From Bacteroidetes bacterium 4572_112 (GTDB lineage Bacteria > Bacteroidota > Bacteroidia > Bacteroidales > UBA1556), in the NCBI GenBank assembly GCA_002254285.1, contig NIUZ01000090.1, positions 1 to 13,767 of the forward strand: DNA of 13,767 nucleotides, given 5' to 3'. A program made the position numbers and the translations under genes. The notes under the pieces are model-generated. The model made no database searches. It had not been told where the DNA came from and saw only the letters and a list, made by a program, of their open reading frames with translations. Shown here piece after piece: positions 1-7,624 of the stretch. Numbering within the stretch: the first letter of the stretch is position 1; every line of letters begins with the position of its first letter.

Positions 1-25
1 TGTACTGAGCATGTCGAAGTATAGC
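1..25. repeat. REP-like short interspersed repeat (one copy, at window edge)
   Basis: The first bases read TACTGAGCATGTCGAAGTA at 3-21. This matches the pattern ACTGAGC-(short spacer)-GTCGAAGT, which I recall as a very common short intergenic repeat in Bacteroidota genomes. It can fold weakly, with outer TACT/AGTA and inner GA/TC pairs. Only one copy is visible here and the left boundary may lie outside the window, so the repeat status comes from recall rather than from copies in this sequence. It lies downstream of the leftward slyD-like gene, a usual place for such elements. Confidence 0.45.
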
Positions 26-137
26 TATGGAAATAATTTTTAACGCAGTAATAGGGAAATATAAACGATTTATATGGCGTGTTTTGGTATTAATTTGGTA
101 TTATATAAACCATGGACAATAACGCCCATATTACATA

Positions 138-686
138 CTAAAAAGTACAAACAGGTGGCTCGTCAGGACCCGCATCCTTAAACTCCATTGGTTGAAAAAT
201 TTCGCCATCAAGGATTTCTTGTGCATTTGCAGGACGAAGAGCTATTAGTTCGCCTTCAAAAAACAAATCCGCATCAGCAAGAGGATGATTAAAGTCTAGC
301 TTTATTATATCATCATCAATAAAGGTGATTTTTCCACTCAAAGTATTACCCTCTGGATCAAGCATAGGCAAGAAATTATCAAGCACAATTTCTTCTTCGG
401 GGTCAATGGTTTCATCAAACTGATCAAGGATAAATTGTTTTTCCATTTCTATCTGCATCTCAGGCATATAATCGCCATAAGCTTCATCTTTTGATAGTGT
501 AAACTTAAACTTATCACCTTGGGTTAAGCCCTCTAGCTTGGATTCAAAAGTATCTAACATTGCACCCTTTCCGAACACAAAATCAAATGGTTCATCTGTT
601 GTCACTTTCTCTATTATATCGCCATCATAACTACCTATTCGTAGTGTAAAAATGATGCTTCCTACTGTATCTTCTATTAATTTCAT
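138..686 (-). CDS. slyD: SlyD-type FKBP peptidyl-prolyl cis-trans isomerase
   Basis: A 182-residue cytoplasmic protein; no signal peptide or membrane segment is visible. Members of this family catalyse prolyl isomerisation and act as folding chaperones. The N-terminal FKBP half contains FVFGKGAMLDTFESKLEGL at about 37-55, followed by G-D-x-F-x-F and E-A-Y-G-D at 68-72. An acidic inserted domain (about 72-128) corresponds to the SlyD insert-in-flap chaperone domain. The FKBP fold resumes at DFNHPLA (131-137), a hallmark of the SlyD group. Unlike E. coli SlyD there is no long His/Cys-rich metal-binding tail; the protein ends in PPVCTF with a single Cys. The ATG start is preceded by A/T-rich sequence, normal for this phylum. 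It is transcribed away from the glycosyltransferase unit and appears monocistronic in this window. The family call is firm; the symbol rests on domain architecture. Confidence 0.9.
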   Translation of the reverse strand: MKLIEDTVGSIIFTLRIGSYDGDIIEKVTTDEPFDFVFGKGAMLDTFESKLEGLTQGDKFKFTLSKDEAYGDYMPEMQIEMEKQFILDQFDETIDPEEEIVLDNFLPMLDPEGNTLSGKITFIDDDIIKLDFNHPLADADLFFEGELIALRPANAQEILDGEIFQPMEFKDAGPDEPPVCTF

Positions 687-710
687 TATATCTATTTAAA
701 ATAATTTAGG

Positions 711-718
711 CAAAAGTA
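711..718 (-). promoter_or_regulatory. Candidate -7 promoter box for the slyD-like gene
   Basis: Read on the minus strand this is TACTTTTG, an exact match to the Bacteroidota primary-sigma -7 consensus TAnnTTTG, 24 bp before the start codon. No clear TTTG-type -33 element is seen at the usual distance. A second minus-strand match, TAATTTTG, lies at 861-868. The region is AT-rich, so chance matches are possible. Confidence 0.35.
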
Positions 719-880
719 AATAAAAAGCAATCGCCGTAAATTTGATAATTAGCTTTTGTGATATAAATCTCATTAAAAATTATTGTTTTATTCAAATAAT
801 ACTATTATAAATGCCAATATATTTTGTTACAATTTTTGGCTACGCTTTCAAAAATTTCACCAAAATTAGATACACTATTT

Positions 881-919
881 AATTCATAGCCTCGTCATAA
901 ATAACGAGGCTAATGAATT
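881..919. other. Stem-loop in divergent intergenic region
   Basis: A 15-nt left arm (881-895, AATTCATAGCCTCGT) pairs with a 16-nt right arm (904-919, ACGAGGCTAATGAATT) around an 8-nt loop, with one bulged base. The core AGCCTCGT/ACGAGGCT is GC-rich in an otherwise AT-rich stretch. It lies between divergent genes, upstream of both, so it is not the terminator of either. A short T-rich run follows on the plus strand (TTTTAA), so it could attenuate plus-strand transcription before the glycosyltransferase unit, act as a 5'-UTR hairpin, or be a protein-binding dyad. The rest of 687-982 shows only AT-rich sequence with weak promoter-like matches. Confidence 0.55.
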
Positions 920-982
920 TTAATAATCAAAATAAATAGCTACAATTTTAGTAATATTGCATATTGAATAATAATATCAATA

Positions 983-2542
983 ATGACTAATAGCAATACC
1001 GACTTTTCAGAAAGCATATCAGAATTAAACCTTTATCAAAAAGGCTTACTCGCTGTACTATTTGCTGTTTTTATAGTTATTGGAATAAATATAGCTGGCG
1101 ATTACGGTGTGCCTTGGGATGATAAGCTACAAACGGCTGTCGGAAAGCAGAATTTAGATTTAGCACTTAATGGCGATAAAAGCATTTATCAGAGCCACGA
1201 CAAATATTATGGCAGCGCTTTTGAAACACCTTTGTTTTTTATTCAAAGCTTCGGCAAATCATATAAAACACAGATATATATTCGGCATTTAGTAACTCAC
1301 CTATACTTTCTATTTGCTCTTTTCATATTCTTCAAATTATTATTAAAACTATTCAAATCATATTACCTATCAATAATTGGAGTATTATTTATCTATTTGA
1401 GCCCTCGGATATTTGCACATTCTTTTTTCAACACCAAAGACATAGCCTTTATGTCGGCATTTATCATAAGCATATACACTATGCTGCGCATGATTGATGA
1501 GCCAAATAATAAACGCATAATAATACATGCCTTAGCATCAGCTTTCCTTATTGATATAAGAATAATTGGGATATTAATTACTGTAATTACATTTTCTATC
1601 GCAATAATGAAGAAACTATTTTGTAATTCTAAAACCTTCAATAGCATAGCTTTAATAAAATATTCAGTTTTTTCAATAATATTCATATTTATTTTTTGGC
1701 CAAGCCTTTGGTTCGACCCTCTCCTATTTGTAAAAAGCATTTTCAGAATGGCGAATTTTCCTTGGCGTTACACAAATCTTTTTGATGGCATATTCATAAA
1801 TGCTAACGAAATACCCTGGTATTATATACCTACATGGATTGGGATAACTACACCATTTTTTATTATTACATTATATATTACTGGAAGTATTTCATTATTT
1901 AAAAACATCATAAAAAGCCACAATAACACAATCAGTAGCAACAACATCGTGTTTTTAACACTAATATTTATCCCATTTGATTTATGGCTATTATTTGTAA
2001 TCATCAGTTCTGTATTTTACGATGGTTGGCGACATTTATTTTTCTTTTATCCGCTAATAGTTATTGGGGCAATATATGGCATTAACTTCTTAAATCGTCT
2101 TTTAAAAACTAATACAAAAAAAACTATCTTTATTGGCATTATTGTCGTTTTTATAATTTTATCGGCAAAAAACATAATTAAACTTCATCCATATCAACAA
2201 ACTTATTTTAACAATATAGTATCACATGACAATAACAGTATAAGACAAAATTGGGAACAAGATTATTGGGGCTTGTGTTATAAAGAAGGCTTTGAAAAAA
2301 TATACAATTTAAATTCTAAGAGCATAATTAGAGTATATGTAGCAAATATACCTGGGATTAATAATAGTAAGTTGGTAGATGAAAATAATAGTAAGTTTGT
2401 ATTAGTAGATAGTCTATCTAAAGCTGACTATTTTATCACAAATTATAGATTTCATCCAAGAGAATATAATTATGAAAAAATAGACAGTATATACAAACAG
2501 GGAAGTTGTATACTAGGAATTTACAAACTAAATAATAAATAA
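983..2542 (+). CDS. Polytopic GT39/PMT-like glycosyltransferase
   Basis: A 519-residue integral membrane protein with about ten hydrophobic segments, the first at about 22-38. It resembles the ArnT/PMT_2 (GT-C fold) group, which transfers sugars from polyprenyl-phosphate donors on the periplasmic face. Supporting features are an acidic motif in the first external loop (GVPWDD, about 42-47, where GT-C enzymes carry the catalytic Asp) and L-S-P-R...F-F-N-T-K-D at about 139-153, which I associate with bacterial PMT-like proteins. A soluble C-terminal tail of about 100 residues includes ADYFITNYRFHPREY. The gene heads a compact unit with a methyltransferase (1-nt gap) and a GT2 that could make its donor. 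The acceptor (lipid A, glycolipid or protein) cannot be read from sequence. The unit looks richer in A/T than the metabolic genes to its right, which may reflect accessory origin. The family is fairly sure; the specific reaction is unknown. Confidence 0.75.
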   Translation: MTNSNTDFSESISELNLYQKGLLAVLFAVFIVIGINIAGDYGVPWDDKLQTAVGKQNLDLALNGDKSIYQSHDKYYGSAFETPLFFIQSFGKSYKTQIYIRHLVTHLYFLFALFIFFKLLLKLFKSYYLSIIGVLFIYLSPRIFAHSFFNTKDIAFMSAFIISIYTMLRMIDEPNNKRIIIHALASAFLIDIRIIGILITVITFSIAIMKKLFCNSKTFNSIALIKYSVFSIIFIFIFWPSLWFDPLLFVKSIFRMANFPWRYTNLFDGIFINANEIPWYYIPTWIGITTPFFIITLYITGSISLFKNIIKSHNNTISSNNIVFLTLIFIPFDLWLLFVIISSVFYDGWRHLFFFYPLIVIGAIYGINFLNRLLKTNTKKTIFIGIIVVFIILSAKNIIKLHPYQQTYFNNIVSHDNNSIRQNWEQDYWGLCYKEGFEKIYNLNSKSIIRVYVANIPGINNSKLVDENNSKFVLVDSLSKADYFITNYRFHPREYNYEKIDSIYKQGSCILGIYKLNNK

Positions 2543-2543
2543 G

Positions 2544-3314
2544 TTGGACTTATTAGAACATAAACTCAATAGTGCAGATGTTAGACATCCTTGGGAAACT
2601 GCAAGGCTAGAAGTAATACAGCGTCTGCTTCAAAAGGACTCGAAACTATTGCAGGCCAAACATATTGCTGATATTGGATGTGGCGATACTTTTGTTGTAA
2701 ATTCATTGGCAAATAAATTCCCTCAGAAACTATATACGGCTATAGATTCTGCATTTACCGATGATGATATAAAGATATTTAGCTCCCAATCTGATAATAA
2801 TATTTTACTTAAAAAAAATGTTGACGACATCATAGACACAAAAGCAATTGACATTGTATTATTAATGGATGTGATAGAACATATTGAATTTGAAGTTGAT
2901 TTCCTTAAAACTTTGGCTCAAAATAAGGCTATAACAAAAGAAACCACATTCCTTATTACTGTTCCCGCTTTCAACTCACTGTTTTCGGCTCATGATACAT
3001 ACTTAAAACATTACCGAAGATATAATAATAACGAATTACAGAAAGTTGCGAAACAAGCAGGATTAGATATTAAATCATCAGGATACTTTTTTAGCACTCT
3101 ATTAATTATTAGAGTATTAGAAAAAATTAAAGAAATATTAATCGGTAAAAAAGAGCAAAAAGGGCTAAATGAGAAACAATACAATAAAAAAACTGCGGGA
3201 ATAATAAAAACATTCCTACTTTTGGACTTTGGGATAACTAACTTATTTAATAAAATTGGTATTAAAATTCCAGGACTATCAACATATATTATATGCACAA
3301 AATCTGCACAATAA
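2544..3314 (+). CDS. Class I SAM-dependent methyltransferase
   Basis: A 256-residue protein with a Rossmann-type methyltransferase core. Motif I is IADIGCGDTF (41-50), the acidic ribose-binding residue is probably D68 (TAID), and a motif II/III-like block IDIVLLMDVIEHIE (about 102-115) matches the Methyltransf_11/23 group. The C-terminal part (about 190-250) is rich in hydrophobic and basic residues and may contact the membrane or the polytopic neighbour. The start is TTG at 2544, one base after the upstream stop. No ATG or GTG lies between the preceding in-frame stop (2529-2531) and motif I, so the TTG is the best choice. The last 22 nt overlap the next gene, indicating translational coupling. 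The substrate is not evident; given its place between two glycosyltransferases, a sugar or lipid-linked intermediate is a reasonable inference. Confidence 0.8.
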   Translation: MDLLEHKLNSADVRHPWETARLEVIQRLLQKDSKLLQAKHIADIGCGDTFVVNSLANKFPQKLYTAIDSAFTDDDIKIFSSQSDNNILLKKNVDDIIDTKAIDIVLLMDVIEHIEFEVDFLKTLAQNKAITKETTFLITVPAFNSLFSAHDTYLKHYRRYNNNELQKVAKQAGLDIKSSGYFFSTLLIIRVLEKIKEILIGKKEQKGLNEKQYNKKTAGIIKTFLLLDFGITNLFNKIGIKIPGLSTYIICTKSAQ

Positions 3315-4039
3315 TTCCGGTTTATAATGAAGCATCACGCCTTGAATATGATGTGTTTTTAGAATTTGTGAAGCAAAACACAAATCACTATCTACTATTT
3401 GTAAACGACGGAAGTACTGATGGCAGTTTAGATATATTAAAAAAATTAAATACTCAAAGCAACAATAATATTTTCTTCATTGACTTACAAAAAAACCTTG
3501 GCAAAGGTGAAGCTATTCGCGCAGGAGTATTGTGGATTAAAGCTAATTTGGAAGTAGAATATTTTGGATACATTGATGCGGATTTAGCGACCCCACTTTC
3601 AGAAATAAGACATATTAATTCTGCCTTCGAAAATAAGAATTATAATATTGCTTTTGGAAGTAGAATAAAACTTTACGGAAGTAGTATTAATAGAAGCATA
3701 AAGCGTCACTATTTGGGTAGAATATTCGCAACTTTTGTTAGCTTATTCCTTAAACTAGACATTTATGACACACAATGTGGAGCAAAATATTTTAGAAATA
3801 ATGCTGATGTATTCACTTTATTCCAAGAAAAATTTATTAGCCGATGGTTTTTCGATATAGAAATATTTATACGTTATAAAAACAATGTTGGCATAAATAA
3901 ATTTAAAGAAACAACAAAGGAAATACCGCTTAACATTTGGACAGAAAAAGGTGATTCTAAGCTAAAAACAAATGACTTTATTTTCACACCTATAGAATTA
4001 TTAAAAATAGGTAAACACTATAGAAACTCCGCAAAATAA
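3293..4039 (+). CDS. Family 2 glycosyltransferase, polyprenyl/dolichyl-phosphate sugar synthase-like
   Basis: A 248-residue GT-A fold enzyme resembling dolichyl-phosphate beta-glucosyltransferase/DPM-type GT2 proteins, which charge a polyprenyl phosphate with a sugar from a nucleotide donor. Visible motifs in order are IIPVYNEASRL (7-17), FVNDGSTDGS (36-45), NLGKGEAIRAG (68-78), the metal-binding D-A-D in YIDADLATP (93-101), FGSRIKL (121-127), DTQCGAKYF (159-167) and SRWFFDIEIFIR (183-194). It lacks the two C-terminal membrane helices of GtrB-like enzymes, so it is probably a peripheral protein on the cytoplasmic face. The ATG start lies inside the end of the methyltransferase gene (22-nt overlap). 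Making the lipid-linked donor for the polytopic transferase at 983-2542 is the obvious role, inferred from context. The sugar is unknown. Confidence 0.85.
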   Translation: MHKICTIIPVYNEASRLEYDVFLEFVKQNTNHYLLFVNDGSTDGSLDILKKLNTQSNNNIFFIDLQKNLGKGEAIRAGVLWIKANLEVEYFGYIDADLATPLSEIRHINSAFENKNYNIAFGSRIKLYGSSINRSIKRHYLGRIFATFVSLFLKLDIYDTQCGAKYFRNNADVFTLFQEKFISRWFFDIEIFIRYKNNVGINKFKETTKEIPLNIWTEKGDSKLKTNDFIFTPIELLKIGKHYRNSAK

Positions 4040-4224
4040 GCCGAAATAAATCATTGGCAATACTATCTTTTCTTCGCTTAAATAGCACTCTAACCTAAGA
4101 CTAATATTCATAGCCCAAAAGCCATGATTTTTATCATCCCCTAAATAAGATTTTTATAATTTTATAACTTTGTAAAGTCGCATAAAAATACGATATTTGC
4201 GAACCTTATAAATAACACTGAATA
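4040..4224 (+). promoter_or_regulatory. Intergenic region with candidate promoter of the aminotransferase-oxidoreductase operon
   Basis: This 185-bp gap separates the glycosylation unit from the metabolic operon. TAACTTTG at 4165-4172 matches the Bacteroidota -7 box TAnnTTTG exactly and would start transcription near 4178, giving a leader of about 47 nt. No convincing -33 TTTG box is seen. An imperfect AT-rich dyad (4179-4201, ends CGCA/TGCG) lies in the predicted leader. No strong intrinsic terminator for the upstream unit is visible, so read-through is possible. Confidence 0.4.
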
Positions 4225-5541
4225 ATGGAACATAACACACCAATAGATAATAAAGTTGTAAGTCAAAAGATTAATGAAAGTGGTCTACCAGAGGTTGGTA
4301 CAGCTACTATTCGTGAGATTAAAAAGCTAGTTGATAATATAGAGGGTGCTACCGGCGAAAAGTTTATTCGCATGGAAATGGGTATTCCAGGTTTACCACC
4401 AACACAAGTAGGAGTTGATGCTGAGATAGCTGCTCTAAAAAAAGGTGTTGCTGCTATTTATCCTGATATTCACGGAATTGCACCTTTAAAAACCGAAATT
4501 TCCAAATTTGTAAAGAACTTTATTAATGCTGATGTATCACCTGAGGGTTGTATTCCAACCGTGGGTTCAATGCAAGGTGGCTTTGCTGCTTTTCTAACAG
4601 TAAATCGTTTGGTAAAAGGTAAAGAAAAGGTTCTATTTATTGATCCGGGCTTCCCTGTTCATAAGCAGCAGTTACAAGTTATTGGTTACGGTTGGGATTC
4701 GTTTGATGTATACAACTATCGTGGCGATAAGCTTCGAGCAAAATTAGAATCTTACCTAAGCACAGGTGAGTTTAGCTCAATATTATATTCAAACCCAAAT
4801 AATCCATCATGGATTTGTTTCAATGACTTGGAGCTTGAAATTATTGCTGATGTATGTAAAAAATACAGCGTAATTGTAATGGAAGATTTAGCATATTTTG
4901 CTATGGATTTCCGTAAGGATTTATCACATCCTGGTCAAGCTCCTTATCAAGCAAGTATTGCAAATTATACTGATGATTATATTCTGTTTATTTCTAGTTC
5001 AAAAGCATTTAGCTATGCAGGTCAGAGAATAGGTATGATGGTAATTTCTGATCATTTATTTAAGTCAGATTTTCCAGATTTGAAGCGTTTTTATAAAACC
5101 ACAGAGTTTGGTTACTCTATGATTTATGGCACATTATACGCATTGAGTTCAGGAACATCTCACTCTGCACAATATGCATTACATGCCATACTAGAGGCAG
5201 CAAATAGTGGAGAACTTAAATTTGTTGATACAGTAAAAGTATATGGAGAGAAAGCCAAGATAATGAAGAAACTATTTATTGATAATGGTTTTAAAATAGT
5301 ATATGACCAAGATCTTGGAGAACCTATTGCTGATGGATTTTATTTTACCTTTAGTTACCCAGGAATGACGGGTGTAGAACTATTAAATAAATTAGTTTAT
5401 TATGGCATTTCAGCAATATCATTAGCTATTACTGGTAGTGATAGAACTGAAGGAATTAGAGCTTGTGTTTCATTAGTAAAAGAAACCCAATTTGGTGATT
5501 TAGACAGTCGCCTCAAAGCATTTAATGAGAATAATAAGTAG
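4225..5541 (+). CDS. PLP-dependent class I/II aminotransferase
   Basis: A 438-residue cytoplasmic fold-type I aminotransferase. The Schiff-base lysine is K260 in FISSSKAFSYAGQRIG (about 255-270), with R268 suited to phosphate binding. The NPNNP motif (190-194) supplies the Asn that contacts the PLP oxygen. D221 and Y224 (MEDLAYF) match the pyridine-nitrogen Asp and O3' Tyr of the aspartate aminotransferase family. R412 in EGIRACVSL matches the substrate-carboxylate Arg. The enzyme should interconvert an amino acid and its 2-oxoacid, with 2-oxoglutarate or pyruvate as partner. Specificity cannot be read from the sequence. It is the first gene of the operon encoding a 2-oxoacid:ferredoxin oxidoreductase, 61 nt upstream of the ferredoxin subunit. 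This suggests it feeds or drains that enzyme's substrate, for example branched-chain or aromatic 2-oxoacids, or 2-oxoglutarate. Confidence 0.88.
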   Translation: MEHNTPIDNKVVSQKINESGLPEVGTATIREIKKLVDNIEGATGEKFIRMEMGIPGLPPTQVGVDAEIAALKKGVAAIYPDIHGIAPLKTEISKFVKNFINADVSPEGCIPTVGSMQGGFAAFLTVNRLVKGKEKVLFIDPGFPVHKQQLQVIGYGWDSFDVYNYRGDKLRAKLESYLSTGEFSSILYSNPNNPSWICFNDLELEIIADVCKKYSVIVMEDLAYFAMDFRKDLSHPGQAPYQASIANYTDDYILFISSSKAFSYAGQRIGMMVISDHLFKSDFPDLKRFYKTTEFGYSMIYGTLYALSSGTSHSAQYALHAILEAANSGELKFVDTVKVYGEKAKIMKKLFIDNGFKIVYDQDLGEPIADGFYFTFSYPGMTGVELLNKLVYYGISAISLAITGSDRTEGIRACVSLVKETQFGDLDSRLKAFNENNK

Positions 5542-5602
5542 TCAATTATAAAAGTAATTGATGATTAATATAAATTAATACAATTTTAAAAACATATAAA
5601 AT

Positions 5603-5821
5603 ATGGCAATGAAAGGAAAAATTGTAGTTGATACTGAAAAGTGTAAAGGCTGTGAGGTCTGTATACCAGTATGTCCTACAAATGTAATTGAGATGTCGAA
5701 GTTAGTAAACAGTAAGGGCTACCATTTCATGGAGCAAGTCCGCGAGGAATGTATAGGCTGTACAAACTGTGCTCTTGTTTGCCCTGACGGTGTAATAACT
5801 GTATACAGAGTTAAAGTTTAA
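5603..5821 (+). CDS. 2-oxoacid:ferredoxin oxidoreductase delta subunit (2x[4Fe-4S] ferredoxin-like)
   Basis: A 72-residue cytoplasmic iron-sulfur protein with two classical 4Fe-4S motifs: C14-x2-C17-x2-C20-x3-C24-P and C50-x2-C53-x2-C56-x3-C60-P. This matches the small delta subunit (VorD/KorD) that carries electrons from the TPP-containing catalytic subunits to free ferredoxin. The ATG at 5603 is preceded by A-rich sequence; a second ATG two codons on (M3) is an equally possible start. It lies 29 nt upstream of the alpha subunit gene, in the delta-alpha-beta-gamma order found in many anaerobes. A free-standing ferredoxin is unlikely because of the position and length. Confidence 0.9.
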   Translation: MAMKGKIVVDTEKCKGCEVCIPVCPTNVIEMSKLVNSKGYHFMEQVREECIGCTNCALVCPDGVITVYRVKV

Positions 5822-5850
5822 TTATTTTAATAAAGAATCTACAATTAGAT

Positions 5851-6828
5851 ATGAAAGAATTAAGATTAATGAAAGGTAACGAGGCTATGGCCGAAGCAGC
5901 AATTCGCTGTGGAGCTGATGGCTATTTCGGTTACCCTATTACCCCACAAAGTGAGGTATTAGAATATTTTATGGCAGAAGAGCCATGGAATCGTACAGGA
6001 ATGGTAGTATTACAAGCAGAGAGTGAAATCGCAGCTATCAATATGATATACGGTGGAGCATCTACTGGTAAAAAAGTACTTACTTCATCATCATCTCCTG
6101 GAATTAGCTTGAAGCAAGAAGGCTTATCATACTTAGCAGGTGCTGAACTTCCATGCGTTGTTATCAACGTAGTAAGAGGTGGCCCAGGACTAGGAGATAT
6201 TCAACCAGCACAGTCTGATTATTTTCAATCAGTAAAAGGTGGTGGACATGGTGATTATAAGCTATTTGTAATTGCACCTTCAAGCGTACAAGAGTCTGCT
6301 GATTTTGTTAAGAAAGCCTTTGATATTGCATTCAAATACCGTATTCCAGCACTTATCCTTTCTGATGGAGCAATTGGTCAGATGATGGAAAAAGTGGAGT
6401 TATTTGAGCAAGAAGAAAGACTTACTGACGAACAGGTAATTGAAAAGTATGGCTCTTGGGCTACTACTGGAAAAACCGCCGATCGTGAGCGTAACATCAT
6501 CACCTCTTTAGACCTTATTCCAGAACGTTTGGAAGATCACAATAAGCAACTTCAAGCTAAGTATAAGAAAATAGAAGAGAATGAAATTATGTTTGAGGAA
6601 ATTCATTGCGATGATGCTGATCACATAATAGTTGCTTATGGTACTTCTGCACGTATTTGTCAGAAAACTGTACAATTAGCTCGTGAAAAAGGTATCAAAC
6701 TTGGTTTGATGCGCCCTATCACATTATGGCCTTTCCCAAAGAAGAAAATTGCTGAGTATGGAGATACTAAAAAAGGTATTCCTACTCCAGACGAAGTATT
6801 AACCGCTTTCGAAAAGCACTTTATGTAG
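5851..6828 (+). CDS. vorB: 2-oxoacid:ferredoxin oxidoreductase alpha subunit (VorB/KorA type)
   Basis: A 325-residue alpha (pyrimidine-binding) subunit of the pyruvate/2-oxoacid:ferredoxin oxidoreductase family, which with TPP and CoA converts 2-oxoacids to acyl-CoA and CO2 while reducing ferredoxin. Key stretches are GYFGYPITPQSEVLEYF (24-40), QAESEIAAINM with the likely catalytic Glu region (55-65), TSSSSPGISLKQEG (78-91), GGPGLGDIQPAQSDYF (110-125), and a transketolase C-terminal-like part (about 250-325) with AYGTSARI. The pattern resembles proteins annotated as 3-methyl-2-oxobutanoate dehydrogenase subunit VorB, hence the symbol. Family members are often annotated with branched-chain, pyruvate or 2-oxoglutarate specificity, and this sequence alone does not settle which. 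At 325 residues it is at the short end for the subunit but no expected block seems missing. It lies 4 nt upstream of the beta subunit. Confidence 0.88.
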   Translation: MKELRLMKGNEAMAEAAIRCGADGYFGYPITPQSEVLEYFMAEEPWNRTGMVVLQAESEIAAINMIYGGASTGKKVLTSSSSPGISLKQEGLSYLAGAELPCVVINVVRGGPGLGDIQPAQSDYFQSVKGGGHGDYKLFVIAPSSVQESADFVKKAFDIAFKYRIPALILSDGAIGQMMEKVELFEQEERLTDEQVIEKYGSWATTGKTADRERNIITSLDLIPERLEDHNKQLQAKYKKIEENEIMFEEIHCDDADHIIVAYGTSARICQKTVQLAREKGIKLGLMRPITLWPFPKKKIAEYGDTKKGIPTPDEVLTAFEKHFM

Positions 6829-6832
6829 GACT

Positions 6833-7603
6833 ATGGAAATTATAAAAGCAGAAAATTTAGTATATAAGAAAACCAGCTCCATGACAGACAAGGAGTTGAG
6901 CTACTGCCCAGGTTGCGGACATGGTACAGCCCACCGCATTACTATGGAAGTATTGGATGATTTGGATGCTATTAAGGATACTATTGGAATTGCTCCAGTA
7001 GGATGTTCTGTATTGGCATACGAATTTATGAATATTGATATGCAGCAAGCAGCTCACGGTCGTGCTCCAGCATTGGCAACAGCAGTTAAGCGCTTATGGC
7101 CATCAAAGCACGTATTTACCTACCAAGGTGATGGCGATTTAGCAGCTATTGGTACTGCAGAGACTATTCATGCATGTAACCGTGGCGAAAATATCGTTAT
7201 TATCTTTATTAATAATGGAATTTACGGAATGACTGGTGGCCAAATGGCTCCTACTACACTTCCACAAATGAAGTCGTCAACATCTCCTAACGGACGTGAT
7301 ACGGGTACAATGGGTCACCCACTAAAAATAACTGAACTTATTGCTCAGTTGCCAGGTGTACACTTTGTAACCCGCCAAGCAGTACATACTCCAGGTGGAG
7401 TACGTAAAGCCAAGAAAGCTATTAAGAAAGCATTTGAGCAATCATTTGAAAACAAAGGACTTTGTTTTGTAGAAATTGTATCTAATTGTAACTCTGGTTG
7501 GAAAATGGAGCCTAGAGCTTCTAACGTATGGATGGAAGAAAATATGTTTCCATACTACCCACTTGGAGATATCAAAGTTAATGGCGAATTAATTAGTAAG
7601 TAA
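6833..7603 (+). CDS. 2-oxoacid:ferredoxin oxidoreductase beta subunit (TPP-binding)
   Basis: A 256-residue subunit that binds the thiamine diphosphate. The N-terminal CPGCGHG (25-31) is the usual beta-subunit signature. The TPP/Mg motif begins at GDGD (99-102) and ends at INNGIYGMTGGQ (126-137), about 30 residues apart as in the family. Further cysteines (C58, C115, and C215/C222 near EIVSNCNSGW) may help bind a proximal cluster, as in related enzymes. It is equivalent to KorB/VorA-type subunits, but names differ between organisms so I give no symbol. The gene begins 4 nt after the alpha subunit, consistent with 1:1 translation. Confidence 0.9.
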   Translation: MEIIKAENLVYKKTSSMTDKELSYCPGCGHGTAHRITMEVLDDLDAIKDTIGIAPVGCSVLAYEFMNIDMQQAAHGRAPALATAVKRLWPSKHVFTYQGDGDLAAIGTAETIHACNRGENIVIIFINNGIYGMTGGQMAPTTLPQMKSSTSPNGRDTGTMGHPLKITELIAQLPGVHFVTRQAVHTPGGVRKAKKAIKKAFEQSFENKGLCFVEIVSNCNSGWKMEPRASNVWMEENMFPYYPLGDIKVNGELISK

Positions 7604-7624
7604 AACTTTTTTAAGAAAGAAAAC

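Noticed and set aside
59..75. Hairpin ATATAAA-CGA-TTTATAT as a slyD terminator
   Set aside because: The stem is only seven A/T pairs and no convincing U-run follows on the minus strand; I would not call it a terminator.
1393..1740. Open frame of 115 codons on the minus strand inside the GT39-like gene
   Set aside because: It lies entirely antisense to a well-supported membrane protein gene and its translation shows no recognisable domain.
6857..7057. Minus-strand frame inside the oxidoreductase beta subunit
   Set aside because: It is a shadow of a strongly conserved gene and has no motif of its own.
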